NCBI GenBank assembly: GCA_963921795.1
Contig: OY997652.1
Coordinates: 54,483,979 to 54,547,978 of the forward strand
From: Nannobrachium achirus
Taxonomy: Eukaryota; Chordata; Actinopteri; Myctophiformes; Myctophidae
DNA length: 64,000 nucleotides
Direction of reading: 5' to 3'
The notes under the pieces are model-generated. The model saw only the letters and a list, made by a program, of their open reading frames with translations. It did no database searches and was not told the origin of the DNA. A program made the translations under genes and the position numbers. This document shows, piece by piece, positions 1 to 11,282 of the stretch. Numbering within the stretch: the first letter of the stretch is position 1; every line of letters starts with the position of its first letter.

Positions 1-306
1 ACAAAGCATTACAGCATTATTTTCATTCCTCTCACCCTCAGTGCCGTCTGGTTCTGCCTGTTCCTCGCGCTGCTTCTGTTTGAAGTTCATGACACCATGG
101 TGCATCCTCTCCTCTCCTCCTCTCCTCACGAGGCACGTTGACCCACGTCTTGTGTCCAAATGTACACAGCGTCGTCTCATGTTGTCCCAAGTTGTTTAAA
201 GAGCAATTGAACAGAGCAATGTGACATCTATATACATCCCTTGACATAGTTTGAAGCAACACTCAACTCATGCGTCTGCTCCTAGGTAAACAGAGAAGGA
301 GAGAGA
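1..306. other. Left flank outside the macrosatellite
   Basis: No part of this stretch reappears in the three later units, unlike nearly everything from about 489 onward. It holds a short pyrimidine-rich run (CTCCTCTCC-type, about 104-125) and no convincing coding exon; the one reverse-strand open frame (38-262) is short and unrecognised. Weak similarity to the end of the unit (ACTTCCTGGT followed by CAGGTGA and a G-run) begins near 307, so the array edge probably lies between about 307 and 489. This is inferred from eye comparison only. Confidence 0.5.
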
Positions 307-488
307 ACACTTCCTGGTCAGGTGATTGGGGAGAGCCAACCGGCTGCCAGGAGAATGTATCCCATGGGCTGGGGGGCCATGGCTGGCTTGATTGGTTACG
401 TGGTTTGGGTTTTCTAGCGTAGCTGCCATGGCAGCTAGTGTCAATTAAGGGAGATAGTTTCTTATTTCACCAGACTCTACCTGGCTCC

Positions 489-660
489 AGGGGGTTGAGG
501 GGGGCCGCGGCCGCTTCGCGGCCGCAGCCAGAGCACGCAGTCCGGCTTGGGTGCCCTCCGAGACCTCGGTGTCTGAGTCTGGAGCTCTGAGAGAGAAAAA
601 AAAAAAAAAAAAAGCCAGCTGCTAAGCTGAGCTGACCTGTGCGTGCGTGCATTCAGTGCA
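489..660. repeat. GC-rich hairpin segment with A-tail, unit A copy
   Basis: Begins AGGGGGTTGAGGGGGG, contains a NotI-like palindrome (GCGGCCGC...GCGGCCGC, about 508-526) and ends in a run of about 16 A near 598-613, followed by GCCAGCTGCT. The matching segments in B (19779-19930), C (34281-34432) and D (49405-49556) have the hairpin GGCAGCGGCC-TTC-GGCCGCTGCC and an A-rich tail. The tail suggests an old retroposed piece, but no TSD was found, so this is a guess. Confidence 0.45.
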
Positions 661-1087
661 ATGTGAATGCATGTGACTAATTGATAGGAAGATAGAGAGA
701 TAGATAGATACGTAATAAACATGATTTGGTACAAGCCCAACTAAAAGGAGATCCCAGTAATGTTGTTGGCTTATTTCCACAGGGAAGTCATTCATGAATG
801 AACTAATTATTGATATAGGACTGTCATAGGTATACAGTGTCATTGACAGTACAGTTCACTGGTACAAGGTCAATTAAAAGGAGATCCTAGAAAAGACTAA
901 GCTTATTTCCACAGGAAACCATTGAAGTATCTCATATAACATTGAATGACGGATAGAACAAAGCACTATGCAGGGGAAACAATTTAAAAAATAAAACAAT
1001 AAAAACAGCCGATCTACAAGGCTGCATATGTGAGCTTGTGGATCAGCTGTTTTGGGCGCCGCCACTGTCGAGGCTGACAAATGAATG

Positions 1088-1375
1088 ATTGCGACCGTCA
1101 GGTCGCAGTTACTATCGAAACCTCGACCAGCTGTCTGTATGTCCGTCCGTCACACTTTTGCACTGCTCATATCTCTGCAACCTATCTCTGCAACCGCTGG
1201 CCGATCCGTGCCAAATTTTGCACAGACAGTCCTTGCCCTCCACCCATCGATTCTCTCCTCCTCTTCTAGCGCCACCATGAGGCGAAACCCATTCTGGACA
1301 CTACTCCTACAGATTTTGCCCTAAAATCACGCAAATCGCCACGCAGTATATATTAGGGAGTCTTACTGGTTTAAT
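1088..1375. repeat. Dispersed repeat with AGCGCCACC motif, unit A
   Basis: Starts with the palindrome GCGACCGTCAGGTCGC and runs through CTAGCGCCACCATGAGG to TATATTAGGGAGTCTTACTG. The same sequence family occurs at 21253-21640, 35755-36142 and 50879-51266, and a short piece lies at 12227-12290. I do not recognise the exact element; it behaves as an interspersed repeat, not a gene. The short open frames across it contain no known domain. Confidence 0.5.
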
Positions 1376-1400
1376 TATTTATTTATCCATGCCAAACGTT

Positions 1401-1401
<1 letters not shown>

Positions 1402-1478
<77 letters not shown>
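1402..1478. repeat. (AC)n microsatellite
   Basis: Uninterrupted CA/AC dinucleotide run of about 77 bp. Confidence 0.95.
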
Positions 1479-1480
<2 letters not shown>

Positions 1481-1729
1481 CTTGGCTGTATTTATTTAAT
1501 TAATGAATTAATTAATTAATTATTTCCCTGTCTGCACCAGGCCGAAAGGACACATTGGCCCCGGCAACTAACTTTCCCCCGACTGCGTAGGCTACTGATT
1601 CTTTAAATAATTAATTAATTAATTATGGCCCCGCCCCCTGCACTGGCTGGGCTCACTGGTACAAGGTCAACTAAAAGGAGCTTTATTTATTTCATTAATT
1701 ATTATTATTATATGAGGCCCCTGTCGAGA

Positions 1730-1737
1730 CTGACTAT

Positions 1738-1804
<67 letters not shown>

Positions 1805-1955
1805 TTCATTCATTCATTCATTCATTCATTCATTCATTCATTTATTTATTTATTTATTTCCCTCCCGACTATGTTTCCTTCCATCCATCCATCCATCCAT
1901 CCATCCATCCATCCATCCATCCATCCATCCATCCATCCATCCATCCATCCATCTT
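1730..1955. repeat. Compound (ATTT)n-(ATTC)n-(CCAT)n microsatellite
   Basis: A TTTA/ATTT run from about 1733, an ATTC run near 1805-1840, and a CCAT run from about 1880 to 1953. The tetranucleotide stretches create an open frame with repeated LFIY and HPSI residues that is an artefact of the repeat. Confidence 0.93.
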
Positions 1956-2029
1956 CAACCGCTTATCCGGAATCGGGTCTCCGCCCCCCCCCCCCAGGCG
2001 TCTGCCTATCGGCTAAATAAATAAATAAA

Positions 2030-2126
2030 TATAAACAAATAGCGTACATCTTTCTTCCTTCCTTCCTTCCTTCCTTCCTTCCTTCCTTCAATAAATAAAT
2101 AAATAAATAATTAAATAGCGTGCAAC

Positions 2127-2191
<65 letters not shown>

Positions 2192-2200
2192 TTCCTTCAA

Positions 2201-2236
<36 letters not shown>
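2030..2236. repeat. Compound (CTTC)n/(CTTT)n/(AATA)n microsatellite
   Basis: CTTC repeats near 2052-2088, AATA repeats near 2089-2112, a CTTT run near 2130-2190 and AATA repeats near 2199-2235. This block leads straight into the satellite region and is absent from units B-D, where only short TTTA repeats precede the 158-bp array. Confidence 0.9.
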
Positions 2237-3011
2237 CTCATTTACATATTGTTATGTAAATGAGGCTACATTAATTATGCAAATGATTATTATGTAAATG
2301 AGGCTGCATTAATTATGCAAATGAGGTTGGTTGGGGCGTGGTCTGCATTAATTATGTAAATGAGACTGCACAACATGCATTCGACGTGCGCGTCTTGTTG
2401 CTAATTAGCCTAATTAATTATGCAAATGTGTTGGGGGCGTGGTCTGCAGTAATTATGCAAATTAGGTGGCGTGGTCTGCATTAATTATGTAAATGAGACT
2501 GCACAACATGCATTTGACGCGCGCGTCTTGTTGCTAATTACACGCGAATGCAGGGGGTGGGGCTAATTAGCCTAATTATTCAAATTGGGGGCGCGGTCTG
2601 CATTAATTATGTAAATGAGGTTGGGGCGTGGTCTGGTCTGCATCAATTACGTAAATGAGCCTGCACAACATGCATTTGACGCGCGCGTCTTGTTGCTAAT
2701 TATACGCGAATGCAGGGGGCGGGGCTAATTAGACTAATTATTCAAATTGGGGGCGTGGTCTGCATTAATCATGTAAATGAGGTTGGGGCGTGGTCTGCAT
2801 TAATTATGTAAATGAGGCCGCATGACAAGCGTTCTCTTCACCGCGCTGACGTGGACGCAAATACAAGGGGTGGAGTCAAACTTAATGAGTGGGAGGAGTC
2901 TAACTTAATGAGTGGGCGTGGTTTCAACAAGAGGGAGGAGTCTGACTTAATTAGTGGGCCTAACGTAATGAGTTTTGTGGCCGTCGCACGCATTAATTAT
3001 GTAAATTAAGC
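2237..3011. repeat. Divergent 158-bp-type satellite array, unit A
   Basis: Degenerate copies of the monomer that is regular in B-D: blocks of 'TGCATTAATTATGTAAATGAG', 'CACAACATGCATTTGACGCG', 'CGTCTTGTTGCTAATTA' and 'GGGGCGTGGTCTGCA' recur with irregular spacing and deletions. It opens with the inverted repeat CTCATTTACATA-TTGT-TATGTAAATGAG (2237-2264). Confidence 0.85.
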
Positions 3012-6000
3012 CGACTTATGCAAATGAGGGGGGGCGGGGCATGGTTTGGAAATGCGTGTGGGTGTGGTGCGCATACATTATGCAAATGAGGCTGTTAAGT
3101 GGCGTTTCCCAGCGCGTAAAAAATGCGTGTGGGCGTGGTGCGCATACATTATGCTCGCATACATTATGCTAATGAGGGCGTTAAGGTAGGTTTTCCAGCG
3201 CGTAAAAAAAGCAGACGACCGTATGTAAATGAAGGGGAGGAGTTTAGTCGACTTAAAAAAATTGGGGGCGGGGCATGGTTTGGAAATGCGTGTGGGCGTG
3301 ATGCGCATACATTATGCTCGCATAAATTATGCTAATGAGGGCGTTAAGTGGCCTTTCCCAGCGCGTAAAATATGCAGACGACCGTATGTAAATGAAGGGG
3401 AGGAGCTTAGTCGACGAATGCAAATCGGGGGCGGTGCATGATTTGGAAATGTGTGTGGGTGTGGTTCGCATAAATTATGCTAATGAGGCTGTTAAGTGGC
3501 CTTTCCCAGCGCGTAAAAAATGCAGATGACCGTATGTAAATGAAGGGGAGGAGCTTAGACGACATATGCAAATTGGGGGCGGGGCATGGTTTGGAAATGC
3601 GTGTGGGCGTGGTGCGCATACATTATGCTCGCATAAATTATGCTAATGAGGGCGTTAAGTGGCCTTTCCCAGCGCGTAAAAAATGCAGATGGCCGTATGT
3701 AAATGAAGGGGAGGAGCTTAGACGACATATGCAAATTGGGGGCGGGGCGTGGTTTGGAAATGCGTGTGGGCGTGGTGCGCATACATTATGCTCGCATACA
3801 TTATGGTAATGAGGGCGTTAAGGTAGGTTTCCCAGCGCGTAAAAAAAGCAGACGACAGTATGTAAATGAAGGGGAGGAGTTTAGTCGACTTAAAAAAATT
3901 GGGGGCGGGGCATGGTTTGGAAATGCGTGTGGGTGTGGTCCACATAAATTATGCTAATGAGGCTGTTAAGTGGCGTTTCCCAGCGCGTAAAAAATGCAGG
4001 TGGCCGTATGTAAATGAAGGGGAGGAGCTTAGTCGACATATGCAAATTGGGGGCGGGGCGTGGTTTGGAAATGCGTGTGGGCGTGGTGCGCATACATTAT
4101 GCTCGCATACATTATGCTAATGAGGGCGTTAAGGTAGGTTTCCCAGCGCGTAAAAAAAGCAGACGACAGTATGTAAATGAAGGGGAGGAGTTTAGTCGAC
4201 TTAAAAAAATTGGGGGCGGGGCATGGTTTGGAAATGCGTGTGGGTGTGGTCCACATAAATTATGCTAATGAGGCTGTTAAGTGGCCTTTCCCAGCGCGTA
4301 AAAAATGCAGATGACCGTATGTAAATGAAGGGGAGGAGCTTAGTCGACATATGCAAATTGGGGGCGGGGCATGGTTTGGAAATGCGTGTGGGCGTGGTGC
4401 GCATACATTATGCTCGCATAAATTATGCTAATGAGGGCGTTAAGTGGCCTTTCCCAGCGCGTAAAACATGCAGATGGCCGTATGTAAATGAAGGGGAGGA
4501 GCTTAGACGACATATGCAAATTGGGGGCGGGGCATGGTTTGGAAATGCGTGTGGGCGTGGTGCGCATACATTATGCTCGCATAAATTATGCTAATGAGGG
4601 CGTTAAGTGGCCTTTCCCAGCGCGTAAAAAATGCAGATGGCCGTATGTAAATGAAGGGGAGGAGCTTAGACGACATATGCAAATTGGGGGCGGGGCATGG
4701 TTTGGAAATGCGTGTGGGCGTGGTGCGCATACATTATGCTCGCATAAATTATGCTAATGAGGGTGTTAAGTGGCCTTTCCCAGCGCGTAAAAAATGCAGA
4801 TGGCCGTATGTAAATGAAGGGGAGGAGCTTAGACGACATATGCAAATCGGGGGCGGTGCATGATTTGGAAATGCGTGTGGGTGTGGTTCGCATAAATTAT
4901 GCTAATGAGGCTGTTAAGTGGCCTTTCCCAGCGCGTAAAAAATGCAGATGACCGTATGTAAATGAAGGGGAGGAGCTTAGACGACATATGCAAATTGGGG
5001 GCGGGGCATGGTTTGGAAATGCGTGTGGGCGTGGTGCGCATACATTATGCTCGCATAAATTATGCTAATGAGGGCGTTAAGTGGCCTTTCCCAGCGCGTA
5101 AAAAATGCAGATGGCCGTATGTAAATGAAGGGGAGGAGCTTAGACGACATATGCAAATTGGGGGCGGGGCGTGGTTTGGAAATGCGTGTGGGCGTGGTGC
5201 GCATACATTATGCTCGCATACATTATGGTAATGAGGGCGTTAAGGTAGGTTTCCCAGCGCGTAAAAAAAGCAGACGACAGTATGTAAATGAAGGGGAGGA
5301 GTTTAGTCGACTTAAAAAAATTGGGGGCGGGGCATGGTTTGGAAATGCGTGTGGGTGTGGTCCACATAAATTATGCTAATGAGGCTGTTAAGTGGCGTTT
5401 CCCAGCGCGTAAAAAATGCAGGTGGCCGTATGTAAATGAAGGGGAGGAGCTTAGTCGACATATGCAAATTGGGGGCGGGGCGTGGTTTGGAAATGCGTGT
5501 GGGCGTGGTGCGCATACATTATGCTCGCATACATTATGCTAATGAGGGCGTTAAGGTAGGTTTCCCAGCGCGTAAAAAAAGCAGACGACAGTATGTAAAT
5601 GAAGGGGAGGAGTTTAGTCGACTTAAAAAAATTGGGGGCGGGGCATGGTTTGGAAATGCGTGTGGGTGTGGTCCACATAAATTATGCTAATGAGGCTGTT
5701 AAGTGGCCTTTCCCAGCGCGTAAAAAATGCAGATGACCGTATGTAAATGAAGGGGAGGAGCTTAGTCGACATATGCAAATTGGGGGCGGGGCATGGTTTG
5801 GAAATGCGTGTGGGCGTGGTGCGCATACATTATGCTCGCATAAATTATGCTAATGAGGGCGTTAAGTGGCCTTTCCCAGCGCGTAAAAAATGCAGATGGC
5901 CGTATGTAAATGAAGGGGAGGAGCTTAGACGACATATGCAAATTGGGGGCGGGGCATGGTTTGGAAATGCGTGTGGGCGTGGTGCGCATACATTATGCTC

Positions 6001-7976
6001 GCATAAATTATGCTAATGAGGGCGTTAAGTGGCCTTTCCCAGCGCGTAAAAAATGCAGATGGCCGTATGTAAATGAAGGGGAGGAGCTTAGACGACATAT
6101 GCAAATTGGGGGCGGGGCATGGTTTGGAAATGCGTGTGGGCGTGGTGCGCATACATTATGCTCGCATAAATTATGCTAATGAGGGTGTTAAGTGGCCTTT
6201 CCCAGCGCGTAAAAAATGCAGATGGCCGTATGTAAATGAAGGGGAGGAGCTTAGACGACATATGCAAATTGGGGGCGGGGCATGGTTTGGAAATGCGTGT
6301 GGGCGTGGTGCGCATACATTATGCTCGCATAAATTATGCTAATGAGGGCGTTAAGTGGCCTTTCCCAGCGCGTAAAAAATGCAGGCGGCCGTATGTAAAT
6401 GAAGGGGAGGAGCTTAGTCGACATATGCAAATTGGGGGCGGGCGTGGTTTGGAAATGCGTGTGGGCGTGGTGCGCATACATTATGCTCGCATACATTATG
6501 CTAATGAGGGCGTTAAGGTAGGTTTCCCAGCGCGTAAAAAAAGCAGACGACAGTATGTAAATGAAGGGGAGGAGTTTAGTCGACTTAAAAAAATTGGGGG
6601 CGGGGCATGGTTTGGAAATGCGTGTGGGTGTGGTCCACATAAATTATGCTAATGAGGCTGTTAAGTGGCGTTTCCCAGCGCGTAAAAAATGCAGGTGGCC
6701 GTATGTAAATGAAGGGGAGGAGCTTAGTCGACATATGCAAATTGGGGGCGGGGCGTGGTTTGGAAATGCGTGTGGGCGTGGTGCGCATACATTATGCTCG
6801 CATACATTATGCTAATGAGGGCGTTAAGGTAGGTTTCCCAGCGCATAAAAAAAGCAGACGACCGTATGTAAATGAAGGGGAGGAGTTTAGTCGACTTAAA
6901 AAAATTGGGGGCGGGGCATGGTTTGGAAATGTGTGTGGGTGTGGTTCGCATAAATTATGCTAATGAGGCTGTTAAGTGGCGTTTCCCAGCGCGTAAAAAA
7001 TGCAGACGACCGTATGTAAATGAAGGGGAGGAGCTTAGTCGACGTATGCAAATTGGGGGCGGGGCATGGTTTGGAAATGCGTGTGGGCGTGGTTTGCATA
7101 CATTTTGCTCGCATACATTATGCTAATGAGGGCGTTAAGGTGGGTTTTCCAGCGCGTAAAAAATGCAGACGACCGTATGTAAATGAAGGGAGGAGCTTAG
7201 TCGACGTATGAAAATTGGGGGCGGTGCATGGTTTGGAAATGTGTGTGGGTGTGGTTCGCATAAATTATGCTAATGAGGCTGTTAAGTGGCGTTTCCCAGC
7301 GCGTAAAAAATGCAGACGACCGTATGTAAATGAAGGGGAGGAGCTTAGTCGACGTATGCAAATTGGGGGTGGGGCATGGTTTGGAAATGCGTGTGGGCGT
7401 GGTTTGCATACATTATGCTCGCATACATTATGCTAATGAGGGCGTTAAGGTGGGTTTTCCAGCGCGTAAAAAATGCAGACGACCGTATGTAAATGAAGGG
7501 GAGGAGCTTAGTCGACGTATGAAAATTGGGGGCGGTGCATGGTTTGGAAATGTGTGTGGGTGTGGTTCGCATAAATTATGCTCGCATACATTATGCTAAT
7601 GAGGGTGTTAAGGTAGGTTTCCCAGCGCGTAAAAAATTCAGACGACCGTATGTAAATGAAGGGGAGGAGCTTAGTCGAAGTATGCAAATTGGGGGCGGGG
7701 CATGGTTTGGAAATGCGTTTGGGTGTGGTTCGCATACATTATGCTCGCATACATTATGCTAATGAGGGTGTTAAGGTAGGTTCCCCAGCGCGTAAAAAAT
7801 GCAGACGACCGTATGTAAATGAAGGGGAGGAGCTTAGTCGACATATGCAAATTGGGGGCGGGGCATGGTTTGGAAATGCGTGTGGGCGTGGTTTGCATAG
7901 ATTATGCTCGCATACATCATGCTAATGAGGGTGTTAAGGTAGGTTTCCCAGGGCTTAAAAATACAGTCGACCGTAG
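3012..7976. repeat. 163/148-bp satellite array, unit A (about 30 monomers)
   Basis: Tandem monomers marked by GTAAATGAAGGGGAGGAG followed by GTCGAC or ACGACA, spaced 163 or 148 bp. The 163-bp form differs by a 15-bp internal duplication (CATACATTATGCTCG). Most monomers carry GGGGCGGGGC, and many carry ATATGCAAAT. Monomers with CTTAAAAAAATT in place of the octamer occur near 3253, 3890, 4201, 5312, 5623, 6585 and 6896. The last monomer ends in a degenerate CCCAGGGCTTAAAAATAC. Short open frames occur on both strands in every monomer; 163 and 148 are not multiples of 3, so they are not a repeat-coding gene. Confidence 0.95.
3415..6258. repeat. 1,422-bp higher-order repeat, two copies
   Basis: Nine monomers of lengths 163,163,148,163,148,163,163,163,148 sum to 1,422 bp, and the series from 3540 to 4962 repeats from 4962 with the same variants. 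The rare GGTGCATGATTTGG variant recurs at 3432 and 4854, and the CATTATGGTAATGAG variant at 3782 and 5204. I noted only a few differences, such as GTAAAACATG near 4462 against GTAAAAAATG near 5884. Confidence 0.9.
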
Positions 7977-8150
7977 TGAGCATTCGTTCCACGAACGCAT
8001 TCATTCAATGAATGAATGAATAAATAAATAAAGTGCAAACGAACGAGCGAACGAACGCACGTGCACGCACGCACACTTTATTATTTATTCATTCATTCAC
8101 GCACGCACGCACGCACGCACGCACACTTTATTTTTTAATTAATTCATGAA
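7977..8150. repeat. Hairpin-prone short-tandem block, unit A
   Basis: Contains CGTTCCACGAACG (palindrome), AATG/AATA runs, CGAA/CGCA tetranucleotides and an (ACGC)n run at about 8096-8124, with ACTTTATT arms on both sides. Equivalent blocks follow the satellite at 24139-24320, 39262-39443 and 53765-53946, where the ACGC run is longer. Confidence 0.8.
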
Positions 8151-8539
8151 TACAGCCTGCGATATGCGTGAAATCTTGCAAGCACATTCCCACTAGGTCA
8201 AGGAACAGATGCCTCCCTTCTCACATTGGCCTGTTATAGCGCCACCAGCGGGTCAACTTTTGCATAACACATTTTTGGAACAAAATGCCTCAAATCATGC
8301 ATGCAGCTAATTTCAGTAACGTCAAAGAGAGCACTGCCTGCGATCTTGACATTTTGTACTTTTATAGACATTGTTTTCTGGCTTGAAGCGAGCCCACAAT
8401 TGTTTCGAAGGAACAATATTTTCTAGTTTTAATTTTTTTATTGTTTTCTCTTTAAAAAATATGTAGTTTATAAAGTTTGGCGAGATAGGAAGTCATAAAA
8501 ATGAGTTGTCAATGCCCCTGATGGATGAATTTGTTAATG
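8151..8539. other. Unrecognised non-coding stretch, unit A
   Basis: No gene seen. A TATAGCGCCACCAGCGGG motif at about 8234-8251 resembles the AGCGCCACC dispersed repeats elsewhere in the unit. Copies at 24325-24713, 39448-39836 and 53951-54339. Confidence 0.5.
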
Positions 8540-8547
8540 CTCTATAC

Positions 8548-8870
8548 CAGGGGTTCTCAAACCTTTTTAGGCCGTGACCCCCAAAATAAACATATTTGAA
8601 CAGGGGACCCCCACGCTGACAAGCACTTGGAATTGTAGGTATTACATTTAATGTGACTCGGTTCCACAGATAAATATTGTGAAAATAGCTATTTTCACAA
8701 TGTTCGCCTCTTGCTTACTTAATATTTGACAGTTTGGCCAGTCCTGTCGAATATTCGAATACTTTGAGGTCGAATAATTCGAATACCAAAAATCACTATT
8801 CGTGAATGCCCTAACTTGCCGATCTTCACTGTTGGTAGACGGTGAATTAGCCATGGCTGTTTGTTCAGTA
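8548..8870. mobile_element. Partial hAT-type element (left end), unit A
   Basis: Starts with CAGGGGTTCTCAAACC, a typical hAT terminal sequence, and continues with a GTGACCCCC run and CACTTGGAATTGTAGG, which are shared with the complete hAT at 17634. A small perfect inverted repeat TTGTGAAAATAG-CTATTTTCACAA lies near 8677. No matching right end or TSD was found, so the right limit is approximate. Copies start at 24722, 39845 and 54348. Confidence 0.6.
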
Positions 8871-9035
8871 ATTAATAATCCTAAAAAGTAATCCTAAAAG
8901 TCTAATCATATAAATGCTAACAACTTCAAATTGTCTTATACTATGTCTCTCTCTTACCCTGCAGTATCTTATATACTAGCTTACCTGACGTCTGGTCTGA
9001 CGTCACACATTTAACACTAATCTTTGCCTAACAAC

Positions 9036-9062
9036 GCCCACGGAGGCTTGCCCTCCGTGGGC
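9036..9062. other. 11-bp-arm hairpin
   Basis: GCCCACGGAGG and CCTCCGTGGGC separated by CTTGC. Copies at 25210-25236, 40333-40359 and 54836-54862. Likely internal to a DNA-transposon remnant. Confidence 0.65.
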
Positions 9063-9129
9063 ATATTCAGGACATGACTGGATGGCCAAAGACTGTTCAC
9101 TCCTGTCCGTCTGTGTTAGTATTGATTTT

Positions 9130-9385
9130 GACAGCAAATTTCTATTTAGTTTTAGTCATAGTCCTTTGAATTAAACATCATTTAGTTAGTCATATTTTAG
9201 TCGAGGTTTAGTCGACCATATATCATAAGATTTCAGTCGACTTTGTCGGGCCTTGATGCTGTCGTAAACGGTAGTTGGTAAATGGTGCATTTATATAGCA
9301 CCTTTATCCAAGTTGTCATCAGTGAAAAAAGGTAGTCAGTCAACGCATTTCTCGTCATAGTTTTAGTCAACAAAATCAGCCATGT
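9130..9385. repeat. Dispersed repeat with 'TTTTAGTCAT' motifs
   Basis: Repeated TTTAGTCATA/TTAGTCGAC words and an embedded segment (about 9277-9311, GGTAAATGGTGCATTTATATAGCACC) that resembles a dispersed sequence common in teleost genomes (recalled, not searched). No gene. Copies near 25304-25559, 40427-40682 and 54930-55185. Confidence 0.45.
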
Positions 9386-9633
9386 GCCCGTTCATTTGTG
9401 AACATCTTGACTGATCTGGACCGATTTGCATGAGTTTTGGATGAAATCGTTAGTAGTGTAGCACAAATGGGCTATATGGGGAGTTGCATCATGGTCCAAT
9501 TAATGAATTTATTGTACAACCTACGGTTCAAGAGCTATAGGCCTCTAAATGTGAAGCGGCCTATTATAGGGCCATCAGGAGGCAGATTTGAGAAATAGGG
9601 GGGTGGAGGTTCTTCCTTGGCCCACTGCGCCAG

Positions 9634-9956
9634 TGTAAAGTGTCACGCCGTTCGGCTCAGCTGTTCCCAATATAGTAGAGATAGCCAGTTTGCTTCTCGT
9701 AGTTTTGCTGTGCACTACTATTCTTTTTGGATTATTACTGACTCTGCCTTCTCCTCTCCTCCCCAGTTTTCCGGGTCCCGTGCTGGGTTGGAGCAGTGGC
9801 GGAGTCAATTACCTTCTTGCCCCCCTCGTGCTTTTTACACTGTGTTCCAGTGTAAATAAACGTGCCCGGGTGGGCTTTAACCGTCTACTGCCTCCTCCTT
9901 GATGTGCGTTTGGGTCAACTCACATCAGTCGGATGTAATAACAGATTAGCCGTCAC
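9634..9956 (+). mobile_element. Candidate solo LTR or fragment, unit A
   Basis: Begins TGTAAAGTGTCACGCC and ends GGATGTAATAACA, so it has TG..CA borders. It contains AATAAA near 9855 after a pyrimidine-rich stretch, as in many retrotransposon LTRs. No 5-bp TSD was found. Units B-D keep only the first part (to about 25965 in B) because of the deletion described for the element beginning at 9991. Confidence 0.3.
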
Positions 9957-9990
9957 ATACAGAAGGACTGTGAGTTCGTCAGGATTCACA

Positions 9991-10811
9991 TTAGGGCTGG
10001 GCATTATCATCCTAGCCGACTGTTATTCAACATCAATATTTGATGAAAATTGCAGGCTGTGACATCAATTTCCTTTGTAAATGTTTCAAAATCCTTTCAA
10101 AAATAGAGAAAATAGATGATCTTGAGGGCTCACAACGCATCACACTACAACACGTTTTGATAACATTTCACACTGTTTTAGGGGTGTATTATTCAGTGAT
10201 AATGAAAGTGGCCGGGGGCCATCTTGTCCCTACTGGCCTTACAGCGTGGAAATGTTAAGTTTTTTATAGATTTTTTACACCATTATAATGTTCTCGTTTT
10301 GATCATTAGACCCAATCACTTTATATCGGTAGGCCTACGTCTCCAGCTTCAGGATATGTATGATACTGATTTACTACGAGACTGTGGCATTATGAGTTCA
10401 GTAGTTTACAATCTAGGCATTTAGCAGACGTTCTTAATTCAGAGCGACAGTGGTTCTCAAAACTTTTCTTTTTTCCGTCATAACTAAACCTCCTAACATA
10501 ACTACGGCCGTACGCTACCCTGATTGGTCGAGGACTGGCTGGCCACCTCTGAAAACCGAATCTAGCAATGCTCGTAACACGGGCCATGGTGGAAGTCCTT
10601 ATAAGGTCAGCACACATTCTAGTGAGGAGAATGAATGGAAAATGTACCAATTATATTTTTATTAGAATGAAATACAATCACTGAATATACCTTTAAGTAG
10701 AACTACAAAATAAGGCTCAAGTGATTAAAACCAGAAAAAGACTTGACTATGCAAGATGATATCGAGTCTCATATCACAATATTGATATATCGATATATTG
10801 CCCAGCCCTAA
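9991..10811. mobile_element. DNA transposon with TTAGGGCTGGGCA ends, unit A
   Basis: Left end TTAGGGCTGGGCA (9991-10003) and right end its reverse complement, TGCCCAGCCCTAA (about 10799-10811, preceded by ATATCGATATAT), form 13-bp terminal inverted repeats. No transposase reading frame is present. A separate hAT-like start (CAGTGGTTCTCAAAAC) lies inside near 10449, so it is nested. TSD unclear, so the superfamily is not assigned. Confidence 0.65.
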
Positions 10812-10829
10812 TAATAATGGACTCTACAC

Positions 10830-11274
10830 CAGTGGTTCTCAAAGTGGATTTCAGGGACTGTCTATTGGTTCCTTTATGGGGGCTGTATTTTGATTGTCTT
10901 AAGTACCAGCTCTTATGCCTTAACTTAAAGGCCTGTCCATACTGTCTGCGACCACCAAACTTTTCATCAGAGAGTTCTTACTTTCCGACGAGCAGCTTTC
11001 CGAACTCTAATTCGGGGTAATGCTTTCCAGAAGATTGACGAAGAGTGACGTCATGTTGGAGTTGAACCAGACGGAAGGTTTGGTGGTAGGAGACAGTGTG
11101 GACAGGCCTTGAAGTTAAGGCATTAGAGCTGGTACTCAAGACAATCAAAATAGAGCCCTCAGGGTCTAAATTGACCCATACAAGTATGTGACTCTGACAA
11201 ATGGAACCAAATTGGTTCCATTTACTGTCAGGGTAAAGAGGAGAGCTTGAAATGTAAATGTTTGAGAACCACTG
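10830..11274. mobile_element. Foldback hAT MITE, unit A
   Basis: Complete 445-bp element. Ends CAGTGGTTCTCAAA and TTTGAGAACCACTG are flanked by the 8-bp TSD CTCTACAC (10822-10829 and 11275-11282). Internal sequence pairs over long arms: AAGGCCTGTCCA with TGGACAGGCCTT, and GTCTTAAGTACCAGCTC with GAGCTGGTACTCAAGAC. No coding capacity. A second hAT begins immediately after the right TSD. Confidence 0.93.
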
Positions 11275-11282
11275 CTCTACAC

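Noticed and set aside
1730..1955. Open frame with LFIY and HPSI repeats
   Set aside because: Direct translation of tetranucleotide microsatellites.
3012..7976. Many overlapping open frames (MKGRSL... on plus, MRTTPT... on minus), up to 138 codons at 6236-6652
   Set aside because: They recur once per satellite monomer on both strands, and the monomer lengths (148, 163) are not multiples of 3, so the frame changes at every repeat. The 138-codon case arises from a one-base deletion in a GC box near 6440. Not a repeat protein.
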